Shown: positions 32,521-41,433, counted from the first letter of the stretch. The stretch: DNA of 64,000 nt from Polynucleobacter sp. MWH-Loch1C5 (GCF_018881775.1 NZ_JACVPR010000001.1:1054001-1118000); one strand, 5' to 3'. The notes: generated by a model from the sequence alone, not told the origin. Made by a program: numbers and translations.

Positions 32521-33235
32521 TTTTTACTCGCTTGCCAAAGATTGCAGTACCAATACGTACTATCGTACTACCTTCTTCAATCGCTACTGCTAAATCACTA
32601 GACATGCCCATCGATAGGGTATTGAACAAAGGCGCTTGATTCTGGATGGCGGGATCTTTGGCAATCGTCTTAAAAAGCTCCGCTAAGCTGCGATGATCTG
32701 CTCTACTATCTTCCGCATCAAGCTTGGCAGCAGGAATAGACATTAATCCTCGAAGTTCTAGGTGGGGGAAGTCAAGTAAGGCCAGGCAAAAATCTTTTGC
32801 CTCATGAGGAGAAATACCGCTTTTGCTATCTTCTTGGCTGATATTGACTTGTACGCAGACTTGAAGCTTATGGAGATGTTGAGGTCTTTGATCGTTTAAG
32901 CGTTGTGCAATTTTGAGTCGATCAATTGTGTGTACCCAATCAAAGTGTTCAGCCACATCCTTTGTTTTATTGCTTTGTAAGGGTCCAATGAAGTGCCACG
33001 TTAAGGCCTCGCGAATATCTTGAAGTGCTTGAATTTTGTCCACAGCTTCCTGGACATAATTTTCGCCAAACTGCAACTGACCAGCAGCATATGCGGCTCT
33101 GACCGCTTCATCATCAAAGGTTTTGGACACCGCAAGCAGGGTCACGCTGTCCAGAGGGCGTTTGGCCCTCTGGATGGCTAAAGTTATTTCTGAACGAACC
33201 TTATTTAAGTTTTCATGAATGGCTGACATAGCCAT
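32507..33235 (-). CDS. YggS-family pyridoxal phosphate homeostasis protein
   Basis: A 242-residue PLP-binding protein of the YggS/PROSC family (no catalytic activity known; it buffers PLP). The PLP lysine is in LLAVSKTFDD near residue 37; QFGENYVQEA near 56, WHFIGPLQSNKTKDV near 82 and MGMSSDLAVAIEEGSTIVRIGTAIFG near the end match the family. ATG at 33235 or, two codons on, 33229. It overlaps glcF upstream by 23 bases and proC downstream. Confidence 0.93.
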   Translation of the reverse strand: MAMSAIHENLNKVRSEITLAIQRAKRPLDSVTLLAVSKTFDDEAVRAAYAAGQLQFGENYVQEAVDKIQALQDIREALTWHFIGPLQSNKTKDVAEHFDWVHTIDRLKIAQRLNDQRPQHLHKLQVCVQVNISQEDSKSGISPHEAKDFCLALLDFPHLELRGLMSIPAAKLDAEDSRADHRSLAELFKTIAKDPAIQNQAPLFNTLSMGMSSDLAVAIEEGSTIVRIGTAIFGKRVKNDIA

Positions 33236-34499
33236 TATTTTGCTCTATCAGGATGTCGAGGTGCTCAATCCAATGCTCGACTGGTTTTTGATCATTTTGT
33301 AAGTGGGTAATACAACCAATATTGGCTGAAACAATTTTGCTGGCTTGGTTGTTATGGCAAGCATTGAGTAAATGATTTAGTTTTTGTTCGCGCAGCTGTT
33401 CAGACAAGTCAGCTTGCAAAATAGAGTAGGTGCCTGCAGAGCCGCAGCATAGATGACTATCCTGGCAAAGAGAGACTTTGATGTTGAGGTTAGAAAAGAA
33501 TTGTTCTAAGCCACCTTTGATTTTTTGTCCATGTTGCAGAGTGCAGGGTGGATGGAAAACAAGGCGCTCAGCAGGACTGTTCTTGAGTAAATTCTTAAGT
33601 GCGTCTGTGTGACGCGGTAGATACTCTACGAGATCCATGCAGATAGAGGAGACCTTAGCCGCCTTATCGCGATAGATGGGGTCATCTTTCAAAATATGAC
33701 CATATTCTTTGACTGTAACGCCGCAGCCTGACGCATTCATAATCAGAGCATCAACTGCCTGGCCTTTGCAGTCAGGATGCTCGCCCGTGATGTAAGGCCA
33801 CCAAGCATCAATATTGCGTTTCATTTCGGCGAGTGCAGCTTCTTGTTCATTCAAGTGAAACTTGATGGCGCCACAGCAACCTGCTTTAGTTGCGAGCAGG
33901 GCATCAACACCAAGACGATCTAAAACACGTGCAGTCGCATGATTGATGTTGGGTAGCATGCCAGGTTGCACGCACCCTTCAAGCATCAGTACGCGTTCTG
34001 CATGTTGACCGGGCATCGGTTTTTTGCCTGCAGGACGCCCTTGCGGAATTTTTTTCTTCAGTACTTTAGGTAATAAAGGTCTGACAAGTCGACCGATTGA
34101 CATCCCGGTATCAAATAAAGGCTTGTTGGTCAGACCATACGCTAGTAATTTGCGTAACCAAAGTTCACCCATGGGGCGTTGGGTTTGTTGTTCTGCCCAA
34201 TGGCGACCGATATCAATTAAATGACCATAGTCTACGCCGCTAGGACAAGTGCTCTCACAGTTGCGACAAGTCAGGCAGCGATCCAGGTGTAGACGTGTTT
34301 TTTCAGTAGCGGGTCTACCTTCTGCCATTTGTTTGATGAGGTAGATACGCCCTCTAGGCCCATCGAGTTCATCACCGAGGAGTTGGTAGGTTGGGCAGGT
34401 AGCTGTACAAAAGCCACAATGAACGCACTTATTTAATATTTTTTGTGCGGTAATGCCTTCAGGCGTTTGGCTTAAATGGGGAGCTAATTCTGTTTGCAT
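33213..34499 (-). CDS. glcF: Glycolate oxidase iron-sulfur subunit
   Basis: A 428-residue subunit with two [4Fe-4S] motifs, CVHCGFCTATCPTY near 25-38 and CLTCRNCESTCPSG near 75-88, and two C-terminal CCG-type repeats (LEGCVQPG...AGCCGAIKFH and HPPCTLQH...HLCCGSAGTY). It passes electrons from the GlcDE flavin unit to the quinone pool. It starts two bases after the glcE stop and is the last subunit of the glycolate oxidase run. Confidence 0.95.
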   Translation of the reverse strand: MQTELAPHLSQTPEGITAQKILNKCVHCGFCTATCPTYQLLGDELDGPRGRIYLIKQMAEGRPATEKTRLHLDRCLTCRNCESTCPSGVDYGHLIDIGRHWAEQQTQRPMGELWLRKLLAYGLTNKPLFDTGMSIGRLVRPLLPKVLKKKIPQGRPAGKKPMPGQHAERVLMLEGCVQPGMLPNINHATARVLDRLGVDALLATKAGCCGAIKFHLNEQEAALAEMKRNIDAWWPYITGEHPDCKGQAVDALIMNASGCGVTVKEYGHILKDDPIYRDKAAKVSSICMDLVEYLPRHTDALKNLLKNSPAERLVFHPPCTLQHGQKIKGGLEQFFSNLNIKVSLCQDSHLCCGSAGTYSILQADLSEQLREQKLNHLLNACHNNQASKIVSANIGCITHLQNDQKPVEHWIEHLDILIEQNNGYVSHS

Positions 34500-34501
34500 A
34501 A

Positions 34502-35587
34502 TTAATTTATTCTTCCAGTTGCAAAGACGCCTTCAGGGTCAAAAGTTTGACGCAAGCGATTTTCAATCAGATGTAAGGCCTGAGTCTTGGGGCTGTCTTT
34601 CAGAGAGGCGCGTAGCTGAGGTGAACGATCCGAACCTCTAAATAGGCTGAGGTGACCGCCAAGCTCACGTGCTTTTTGACTCCAAGAGGCGTAATCTAAT
34701 TCTCCTTGTACCCAACGTTGCCCGCCATGCCATTCAACCAGGCAATCCTGAGCGATGGCTAATGGAGGTGTGGTGGGTGGTAAGGCAAAGCGCCAAAGCT
34801 TAAGCTCAGGATTGAACCATGGGTGACTTTGCTCGCGTAGCCCTTGCCAGTGGAGTACTGCTTCGGATTCATTAACGGTTTGCATGCCATATTCTTTAAA
34901 TGCAGAGATGGCTGATTGAACAGCGGCTTTAGCACCGTTCAGACGTAAATGTAGAGTGCCTTCTTGTTGACCTTGCCAGCTAGAGGCATTGATGGGCCAA
35001 GGTTGACTAGCTAATGTATTACTCAAGCGTATGGCTTGCTCTTGAGACATTCTGGCGCTAACCGTGGCTGATGCGGCAGGTTTTGGTAAGACTTTGATGG
35101 ATACATCGAGGAGTAAGGCTAGCGTGCCCATAGAGCCTGGCAAAAGACGAGAGATATCATAGCCGGCCACGTTCTTCATCACCGTGCCACCAAATTTAAG
35201 AACATCGCCACGTCCATCCATCACGGTGACCCCGAGTACAAAGTCACGCAGATTGCCAACGCTGATTCTGCCAGGGCCAGCTAGGCCAGAGCAGACCATG
35301 CCGCCGATGGTGGCGTTCTCATAGACAGGTGGATCAAACGCAAATTGCTGATCTTTGCTAGCGAGTTCGGCGAGCACTTCTTTGACGGGCGTGCCTGCTT
35401 TGACAGTAATGACCAGCTCATCTGGCTGATACTGAACAATCCCCTGATGAGATTGTGTGGGGAGTACAGTGCCACGAAGTTCATTGCCTAGCCAATCTTT
35501 TGTGCCGGCACCGCGAATTCTGAGTGGGGTTTTTGAACTTCTTGCTTGGGCAATTGCGTCTTTAAATAATTCGTATTGGTCAGCCAT
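34502..35587 (-). CDS. glcE: Glycolate oxidase FAD-binding subunit GlcE
   Basis: A 361-residue FAD-linked subunit, shorter than GlcD, with the PCMH-type FAD domain (LRIRGAGTKDWLG near 22-34, NATIGGMVCSGLAGPGR near 87-103, GGTVMKNVAGYDISRLL near 132-148). GlcD, GlcE and GlcF together oxidise glycolate to glyoxylate at the inner membrane. The start codon overlaps the glcD stop by one base (TGATG). Confidence 0.94.
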   Translation of the reverse strand: MADQYELFKDAIAQARSSKTPLRIRGAGTKDWLGNELRGTVLPTQSHQGIVQYQPDELVITVKAGTPVKEVLAELASKDQQFAFDPPVYENATIGGMVCSGLAGPGRISVGNLRDFVLGVTVMDGRGDVLKFGGTVMKNVAGYDISRLLPGSMGTLALLLDVSIKVLPKPAASATVSARMSQEQAIRLSNTLASQPWPINASSWQGQQEGTLHLRLNGAKAAVQSAISAFKEYGMQTVNESEAVLHWQGLREQSHPWFNPELKLWRFALPPTTPPLAIAQDCLVEWHGGQRWVQGELDYASWSQKARELGGHLSLFRGSDRSPQLRASLKDSPKTQALHLIENRLRQTFDPEGVFATGRIN

Positions 35588-37080
35588 CAGAATCTTTCAA
35601 GTTCAGGGTGAGGTAAAACGCCACCAGATACGCGCATACGACCATATTCAGCGCAGCGATTTAATGTCGGTATTGCTTTGTCAGGATTAAGCAGTTTCTT
35701 AGGATCAAAGGCAGCTTTAACTCCCCAAAACATTTCTCGCTCATTTTCACCGTATTGCACGCACATTGAATTAATTTTTTCAATGCCCACCCCATGTTCA
35801 CCCGTGATGGTTCCGCCAAGTTCAACGCATGTCTCAAGAATATCGCTACCGAACTCCTCGGCACGATGCCATTCATCTTGATCTGCGCCGTTGAAAAGAA
35901 TGAGGGGGTGCATATTGCCATCACCGGCATGAAACACGTTGATGCAACGCAATTGATATTTGACTTCCATCTCTTTAATGCGCTTAAGAAGGGTGGCAAT
36001 ATGTTGTCGAGGAATAGTGCCATCCATACAGTAGTAATCGGCTGAGATACGGCCGGCCGCTGGGAATGCGTTTTTACGGCCGCTCCAAAACTTCAGACGT
36101 TCAGCTTCTGATTGAGAAACCTGTATGCGGATAGCACCACTATTTTTAAGCACTTGAGTCATGCGCTCAATTTCTTCAGCGACCTCTTCAGGGGTGCCAT
36201 CAGATTCACAGAGCAGAATGGCTTCTGCCTCAGTGTCATAGCCAGCATGAACAAATTCTTCGACTGCGCATGCGGCTGCTTTATCGAGCATCTCTAAACC
36301 TGCAGGGATGATACCCGCCGCAATGATCGCCGCTACTGCATTCCCACCTTTTTCAACATCATCAAAGCTTGCCATGATGACTTGAGCGAGTTGAGGTTTA
36401 GGTACCAATTTAACGGTGATTTCAGTCACCACCGCTAGCATCCCTTCGCTACCAACTAGGATGGCGAGTAAGTCTAAGCCTGGCGCATCGGGTGCTAGGC
36501 TGCCAAATTCAACGACTTCACCAGTCATCAACACCGCTCTAACCTTAAGTAGATTATGTAGTGTGAGACCATACTTGAGGCAATGAACTCCGCCTGAGTT
36601 TTCGCTCACATTACCGCCAATCGAACAGGCAATTTGTGAAGAAGGATCGGGTGCGTAATACAAACCATATTGAGCCACCGCTTCAGAGATGGCAAGGTTA
36701 CGAACACCAGGTTGAACGACAGCGGTTCTTGCAATCGGATCAATCGCAAGAATTTTTTTGAATTTAGCCAAAGATAATACGAGACCATCAGCAATCGGCA
36801 TTGCGCCACCGGATAGGCCTGTACCTGAGCCACGAGGCACAATCGGCACTTGTAATTCATGGCAAACCTTCATCACTTGGATCACCTGATCTTCAGTTTC
36901 AGGTAGAGCCACAGCCAAAGGCATTTGACGGTAAGCCGCTAATCCATCACATTCGTAGGGAATAGTATCTTCGGGCTCCCACAGCAAGGCGTGTTCGGGC
37001 AGTATGGACTGAAGACGGCCTACTAGGGTCATTTGACGCTCCTTGAGGGCCGTAAAATTGATATCGGCAGGTTTATTCAT
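35587..37080 (-). CDS. glcD: Glycolate oxidase catalytic subunit GlcD
   Basis: A 497-residue FAD-linked oxidase. The FAD-binding stretch PIVPRGSGTGLSGGAMPIA lies near 79-97, CSIGGNVSENSGGVHCLKYG near 151-170, and the C-terminal FAD-oxidase domain ends with ITGEHGVGIEKI near 440. It oxidises glycolate, a common algal exudate, which suits a freshwater heterotroph (inference). It is the first gene of glcDEF-yggS-proC and diverges from the adenosyltransferase gene. Confidence 0.95.
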   Translation of the reverse strand: MNKPADINFTALKERQMTLVGRLQSILPEHALLWEPEDTIPYECDGLAAYRQMPLAVALPETEDQVIQVMKVCHELQVPIVPRGSGTGLSGGAMPIADGLVLSLAKFKKILAIDPIARTAVVQPGVRNLAISEAVAQYGLYYAPDPSSQIACSIGGNVSENSGGVHCLKYGLTLHNLLKVRAVLMTGEVVEFGSLAPDAPGLDLLAILVGSEGMLAVVTEITVKLVPKPQLAQVIMASFDDVEKGGNAVAAIIAAGIIPAGLEMLDKAAACAVEEFVHAGYDTEAEAILLCESDGTPEEVAEEIERMTQVLKNSGAIRIQVSQSEAERLKFWSGRKNAFPAAGRISADYYCMDGTIPRQHIATLLKRIKEMEVKYQLRCINVFHAGDGNMHPLILFNGADQDEWHRAEEFGSDILETCVELGGTITGEHGVGIEKINSMCVQYGENEREMFWGVKAAFDPKKLLNPDKAIPTLNRCAEYGRMRVSGGVLPHPELERF

Positions 37081-37102
37081 CGTCTCACTTTTTCTAAGAT
37101 AT

Positions 37103-37129
37103 ATGACATTCTAGCCATTTCCATATAAT
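37103..37129 (+). promoter_or_regulatory. Putative promoter of the adenosyltransferase gene, leaderless type
   Basis: A perfect TATAAT lies at 37124-37129 with ATGACA (37103-37108) 15 bases upstream as a short-spaced -35. The start codon begins only eight bases after the -10 begins to end, so transcription should start at or within a base or two of the ATG at 37137, and no Shine-Dalgarno is present. Confidence 0.55.
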
Positions 37130-37136
37130 CTGACAT

Positions 37137-37703
37137 ATGGGGAAAAGATTAACGCAAATAGCCACTCGCACCGGTGATGCCGGCGAGACCGGTCTTGGGG
37201 ATGGGCAAAGAGTTTATAAAGACCATTTGCGCATCTGTGCCATGGGCGATGTGGATGAGTTGAACTCGCATATCGGCCTATTGATGACCGAAGACTTACC
37301 CGCCTCAGTTGCTAGTGAACTCAAAGCGCTTTTTTCTCAAATTCAGCATGATTTATTTGATTTGGGGGGTGAGCTTTGTATCCCGAATTACACCCTCTTG
37401 AAAGAGGAGCAAGTTGCTCAGCTCGATGTTTGGTTAAAGCAATACAACGATACCTTGCCAAAATTAGAAGAATTCATATTGCCCGGGGGTAGTCGTGCTG
37501 CTGCACAAGCGCATATTTGCCGCACGGTCTGCCGCAGAGCCGAGCGCTCGATTGTTAAGCTGGGGCGCCATGAGCCTATTCATGACACGCCTAGGCAATA
37601 CGTCAATCGCTTATCCGACCTCTTGTTTGTCTTGGCACGTGTCTTAAATCGTGCGGCAGGCGGTGCGGATGTTTTGTGGCATCACAAAAAAACAGCTGAA
37701 TAA
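37137..37703 (+). CDS. ATP:cob(I)alamin adenosyltransferase, PduO type
   Basis: A 188-residue enzyme that transfers the adenosyl group of ATP to cob(I)alamin, giving coenzyme B12. Family motifs: IATRTGDAGETGLGDG at 8-23, the four-helix bundle with CRRAERSIVKL near 131-141, and YVNRLSDLLFVLARVLN near 154-170. The N-terminus matches family starts exactly, so the ATG at 37137 is firm. No corrinoid-dependent enzyme lies nearby; it diverges from glcD and converges on aroG. Confidence 0.94.
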   Translation: MGKRLTQIATRTGDAGETGLGDGQRVYKDHLRICAMGDVDELNSHIGLLMTEDLPASVASELKALFSQIQHDLFDLGGELCIPNYTLLKEEQVAQLDVWLKQYNDTLPKLEEFILPGGSRAAAQAHICRTVCRRAERSIVKLGRHEPIHDTPRQYVNRLSDLLFVLARVLNRAAGGADVLWHHKKTAE

Positions 37704-37738
37704 GTCATAGCTATTTGGCTTATCAAATACTCCCAATA

Positions 37739-37765
37739 AAAAACGCCTCCCAAGGAGGCGTTTTA
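37739..37765. terminator. Bidirectional terminator between the adenosyltransferase gene and aroG
   Basis: AAACGCCTCC (37741-37750), loop CAA, GGAGGCGTTT (37754-37763), with T runs on both strands. It lies 36 bases after the plus-strand stop and 19 bases beyond the aroG stop and can serve both. Confidence 0.92.
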
Positions 37766-37781
37766 CTTTCCGAAGTTCAGA

Positions 37782-38906
37782 TTACTTTTTTGCGCGACGC
37801 TTCTTGACCGCATCCGCTAATACCTCAAGAACTTCCAAGGAGTCATCCCAATTAATACATGCATCAGTAATGCTCATGCCGTATTTAAGATTTTTGGGAT
37901 CATCTTTGCCGGGCGTAAACTTTTGTGTACCAGCATGAAGATGGCTTTCGACCATCACGCCAAAGATTTTCTTGGATCCCTTGGCTAGTTGTGCAGCAAT
38001 ATCTTTAGCCACTTCAATTTGACGTTCATGCTGTTTGCTTGAGTTGGCGTGAGAGCAGTCCACCATAAGAGATGGGTTGAGCTTGGCGGCCTCTAGTTCA
38101 GCGCAAGCCTTATTGACACTTTCTTCGTCGTAATTCGGTGCTTTGCCACCACGCAGAATCACGTGACAATCCGCATTACCTTTAGTTTCAACAATCGCGA
38201 CCTGACCATTCTTGTGAACGGATAGGAAGTGATGTCCTTTGCTAGCAGACTGAATAGCATCAGTGGCAATTTTGATATTGCCATCCGTACCATTTTTAAA
38301 ACCAATTGGTGCTGACAAACCTGAGGCTAACTCGCGATGAATTTGGCTTTCTGTGGTGCGCGCACCAATAGCGCCCCAGGAAATCAGGTCGCCAATGTAT
38401 TGTGGGGAAATCACGTCTAAGAACTCACTACCGGCAGGCATGCCTAAGCGATTAATTTCCATGAGTAAATGTCTTGCCACACGAAGACCTTCATCGATTC
38501 TGTAGCTTTCATCGAGGTATGGGTCATTAATGAGACCTTTCCAACCTACAGTGGTACGTGGTTTTTCAAAATAAACACGCATCACGATCTCGAGTTCGCC
38601 GGCATACTTTTTGCGTTGTTCTAATAAGCGGCTAGCGTACTCAATGGCTGCGCTAGGGTCATGAATCGAGCATGGACCAATGATGATTAATAAGCGATCA
38701 TCTTTGCCGTTGAGAATGTCACGAATCTTCTTGCGGGTTTTTTGGATGAGTGACTCAACACTGCTTCCCTTGATCGGAAAGAAGCGAATCAAATGCTCAG
38801 GCGGCGGTAATACCGTGATGTTCTTAATGCGCTCATCATCCGTTTCTGAGGTCTTATCTACACTGGCGTACCAGCTGTCTAGATTACTGAGGGCTTTATC
38901 GGCCAT
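37782..38906 (-). CDS. aroG: 3-deoxy-7-phosphoheptulonate (DAHP) synthase, class I
   Basis: A 374-residue enzyme condensing PEP and erythrose-4-phosphate, the first step of aromatic amino acid synthesis. Motifs: LLIIIGPCSIHDPSAAIEYA near 72-91, MRVYFEKPRTTVGWKGLIND near 109-128 and MVDCSHANSSKQ near 278. The N-terminal extension and length match the feedback-regulated AroF/G/H class; which amino acid inhibits it cannot be told. GAAGGAG precedes the ATG. An aromatic-codon leader peptide and terminator lie upstream (38941-39064), so it is probably attenuated in response to Phe/Tyr supply. Confidence 0.95.
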   Translation of the reverse strand: MADKALSNLDSWYASVDKTSETDDERIKNITVLPPPEHLIRFFPIKGSSVESLIQKTRKKIRDILNGKDDRLLIIIGPCSIHDPSAAIEYASRLLEQRKKYAGELEIVMRVYFEKPRTTVGWKGLINDPYLDESYRIDEGLRVARHLLMEINRLGMPAGSEFLDVISPQYIGDLISWGAIGARTTESQIHRELASGLSAPIGFKNGTDGNIKIATDAIQSASKGHHFLSVHKNGQVAIVETKGNADCHVILRGGKAPNYDEESVNKACAELEAAKLNPSLMVDCSHANSSKQHERQIEVAKDIAAQLAKGSKKIFGVMVESHLHAGTQKFTPGKDDPKNLKYGMSITDACINWDDSLEVLEVLADAVKKRRAKK

Positions 38907-38940
38907 TTTTCACTCCTTCGTTTACCGCTTTGTTTTTGTC

Positions 38941-38970
38941 AAAAAAAAACCGCCGGGACATCGGCGGTTT
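38941..38970 (-). terminator. Attenuator terminator hairpin upstream of aroG
   Basis: On the minus strand AAACCGCCG (38970-38962), loop of six, CGGCGGTTT (38955-38947), followed by six more T residues. It lies 17 bases beyond the leader peptide stop codon and 34 bases before the aroG start codon, so termination here would switch aroG off. Confidence 0.85.
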
Positions 38971-38986
38971 ATTTGGAGCTGCGAAT

Positions 38987-39064
38987 TTATTTATAACACT
39001 TCGCCTCTCGACCGCCTTGGCCAGAGATACTAAAGTAATAGAAATAGTCTTTGTGCAGCATCAT
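38987..39064 (-). CDS. Aromatic leader peptide of aroG (attenuator)
   Basis: A 25-codon ORF too short for routine gene callers. The peptide begins MMLHKDYFYYFSISG: five consecutive aromatic codons (TAT TTC TAT TAC TTT, 39046-39032), with one more Tyr near the end. Downstream GGCGGT (39016-39011), inside the ORF, is complementary to ACCGCC (38968-38963) of the terminator's 5' arm and can act as antiterminator. Ribosome stalling at Tyr/Phe codons would free that segment, prevent termination and let aroG be read. This follows the classical trp/phe attenuation logic; the pairing details are inference. Confidence 0.8.
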   Translation of the reverse strand: MMLHKDYFYYFSISGQGGREAKCYK

Positions 39065-39070
39065 GGCTCT

Positions 39071-39110
39071 AATGTAGCACAAAATATTGAAAATGAGAAA
39101 AATGCCTCAA
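39071..39110 (-). promoter_or_regulatory. Putative promoter of the aroG leader
   Basis: Two overlapping readings on the minus strand: TTGAGG (39110-39105), 18 bases, TATTTT (39086-39081); or an extended -10 TGC-TACATT (39079-39071). The first gives a leader of about ten bases before the peptide ATG at 39064; the second would start transcription at that ATG. It begins six bases after the tldD stop. Confidence 0.45.
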
Positions 39111-39115
39111 AGGAC

Positions 39116-40597
39116 CTAAGCGGTCCCGCCAACGGTCATGTTTTCGATTCTGAGAGTCGGCTGTCCCACACCCACGGGTACGCTTTGGCCTTCTTTACCG
39201 CATACACCCACACCACTATCTAAGGACATATCATTGCCGATCATCGAAATATCTTTTAGTGACTCAGGCCCATTGCCAATAATTGTGGCGCCTTTAACCG
39301 GATATTGAATCTTGCCGTTTTCAACCCAGTAGGCTTCTGAGGCTGAAAATACGAATTTACCGCTTGTGATATCAACTTGACCGCCGCCGAAATTAACAGC
39401 GTACAAACCCTTTTTGATGCTCTGAATGATTTCTTGGGGGTCGTGAGAACCAGAGAGCATATAAGTATTTGTCATGCGTGGCATGGGCAGGGCTGCGTAG
39501 CTCTCGCGGCGCGCATTGCCAGTGACCGGCATATTCATGAGACGTGCATTCAGGCTATCTTGGATATACGTTTTTAGAATGCCATCTTCGATGAGGGTCG
39601 TGCACTGTGTGGGATTGCCCTCATCATCCACGCTCAATGAACCACGACGCCCTGTAATTGTGCCATCGTCAACCACAGTGACTCCTTTGGCTGCTACGCG
39701 CTCGCCAATTCTGCCGCTGAACGCCGAAGAGCCTTTACGGTTAAAGTCGCCTTCTAGACCATGACCCACTGCTTCATGTAAAAGTACGCCCGGCCAACCA
39801 GGACCGAGTGCGACTGTCATAGGGCCAGCGGGAGCAGGGCGAGACTCTAAATTGATGAGGGCGCTACGTACGGCCTCATTGATCCAGTAATCGATTTTGT
39901 CGCTAGTCAGTAGTTGATAGTCAAATCGGCCGCCGCCACCGGATGAGCCCACTTCACGACGACCATTTTGGCTCGCAATTACCGTGATGGACAGTCTCAC
40001 GAGTGGACGAATATCGGCGGCAATCGTGCCATTAGCGCGTGCGACTAAAACGACATCATGTTCTGCTGCAAGACCGGCCATCACTTGAGTGATGCGCGGA
40101 TCTTTGGCTTTCGCTGTTCTTTCAATGGACTCCAGTAGGGCCACCTTAGCCTTGGCATCCATTGCAGTGATAGGGTCATTGTGTGGATAGAGCGCAGGTC
40201 TGGCATACGTTTTTTTCTGCGGCACTATGTACTGACTATGTTGTTGTGCGCCGATGATTCGAGTGGCTTTGGCTGCCTGAGTAATGGCAGCAGCACTGAT
40301 TTCATCGGAATATGCAAATGCTGTTTTATCGTGACTGATGCTACGTACACCCACGCCCTGATCAATGCTGAATGAGCCTGATTTAACGATGCTTTCCTCA
40401 AGACTCCAAGATTCGCTCAGAGTTCTTTGGAAATAGAGGTCGGCATCATCGAGTTGATGGTGATGCATGAGCGCAAGAGTTTTTCTTAAGAATGATTCAT
40501 CGATGCCATGAGGGCTTAACAAAATATCTTTTGCAATCCCTAGGGCATCTTGAGCCGATAGGGCTTGTTGATCGATTAAGGCAAGAGGATGACTCAT
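39116..40597 (-). CDS. tldD: Metalloprotease TldD
   Basis: A 493-residue TldD/PmbA family protease, the zinc-bearing partner of TldE (PmbA). The metal motif HEAVGH lies at 274-279 within PGVLLHEAVGHGLEGDF; a glycine-rich EVGSSGGGGRFDY stretch precedes it. In E. coli TldD/E degrades unfolded peptides and antitoxin CcdA and matures microcin B17. No pmbA gene is visible in this window. It follows the nitrilase gene by two bases and belongs to the yhdP-nitrilase-tldD run, as yhdP-tldD are neighbours in E. coli. Confidence 0.94.
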   Translation of the reverse strand: MSHPLALIDQQALSAQDALGIAKDILLSPHGIDESFLRKTLALMHHHQLDDADLYFQRTLSESWSLEESIVKSGSFSIDQGVGVRSISHDKTAFAYSDEISAAAITQAAKATRIIGAQQHSQYIVPQKKTYARPALYPHNDPITAMDAKAKVALLESIERTAKAKDPRITQVMAGLAAEHDVVLVARANGTIAADIRPLVRLSITVIASQNGRREVGSSGGGGRFDYQLLTSDKIDYWINEAVRSALINLESRPAPAGPMTVALGPGWPGVLLHEAVGHGLEGDFNRKGSSAFSGRIGERVAAKGVTVVDDGTITGRRGSLSVDDEGNPTQCTTLIEDGILKTYIQDSLNARLMNMPVTGNARRESYAALPMPRMTNTYMLSGSHDPQEIIQSIKKGLYAVNFGGGQVDITSGKFVFSASEAYWVENGKIQYPVKGATIIGNGPESLKDISMIGNDMSLDSGVGVCGKEGQSVPVGVGQPTLRIENMTVGGTA

Positions 40598-40599
40598 CT

Positions 40600-41418
40600 T
40601 TATAGAACTCTATGCTGTAAAGCTGGTAATTTTGAACGAATTTCAGAAATCAGGTTTTTATCCAAATCGGCACATACGATGCCATAGCCATCTTTTAACT
40701 CATCGACCGTATTACCCCAAGGATCGATTAGGATAGATTGCCCCCATGTATTACGCCCATTTTGATGTTTGCCGCTTTGCCCGCTGGCTAAAACATAGCA
40801 TTGATTTTCAATGGCTCTGGCCTTTAGGAGGGTTTCCCAGTGGGCTTTGCCTGTGGTGTAGGTGAAGGCGGCGGGGATTAAGTGACAGTCCACAGCGCCT
40901 AGTTGACGATACAGCTCAGGAAAGCGTAAGTCATAGCAAATCGACAAACCAAAGGACCAAGCTTGCCCTGCAATCTCAATTTCAAAACGACAAACTTCAC
41001 TGCCCGCCTCAATGGTACTTGATTCATCGTAGTGCTCTTTTTCATGATGAAAGCCAAATAAATGAATCTTGTCGTAGCGGGCGATGATTTTGCCGCAAGG
41101 GTCAAAAACTAAAGAAGAGTTTCTGACTTTATTGGCCTGTTCTGCTAGAAGTGGGATCGTGCCCGAAACCAGATAAACACCATGTTCTTGGGCTAATTGG
41201 CTCATGGCATCTTGGATAGGCCCCTGAGCAAACGCTTCTCTAATTTTTACCTTATCGTCATCTTGCTGACCCATGAGGCAAAAATATTCAGGAAGCAATA
41301 CAACTTGTGCCCCAGCCTCGTGCGCTAGCCCCACTAGATCTGTGGCGCTTTTTAGATTATCAGTCCAGCTGGTGCCAGAAGTCATCTGGATAGCCGCTAC
41401 GCGCAGAATTGAACTCAT
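40600..41418 (-). CDS. Nitrilase/omega-amidase family carbon-nitrogen hydrolase
   Basis: A 272-residue enzyme of the Nit1/Nit2-like branch. The Glu-Lys-Cys triad is in LLPEYFCLMG (Glu near 44), RYDKIHLFGF (Lys near 117) and GLSICYDLRFPELYRQLG (Cys near 157). Close relatives are deaminated-glutathione amidases; that role is likely but not proven from sequence alone. It sits between yhdP and tldD with gaps of 15 and 2 bases. Confidence 0.9.
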   Translation of the reverse strand: MSSILRVAAIQMTSGTSWTDNLKSATDLVGLAHEAGAQVVLLPEYFCLMGQQDDDKVKIREAFAQGPIQDAMSQLAQEHGVYLVSGTIPLLAEQANKVRNSSLVFDPCGKIIARYDKIHLFGFHHEKEHYDESSTIEAGSEVCRFEIEIAGQAWSFGLSICYDLRFPELYRQLGAVDCHLIPAAFTYTTGKAHWETLLKARAIENQCYVLASGQSGKHQNGRNTWGQSILIDPWGNTVDELKDGYGIVCADLDKNLISEIRSKLPALQHRVL

Positions 41419-41433
41419 TGCTCTATTCTAGAG

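Noticed and set aside
38941-38970. Reading the hairpin before aroG as an ordinary terminator of tldD
   Set aside because: It is about 150 bases beyond the tldD stop, follows an aromatic-codon leader ORF with its own promoter-like sequence, and has a competing complementary segment, which fits attenuation better. A dual role remains possible.
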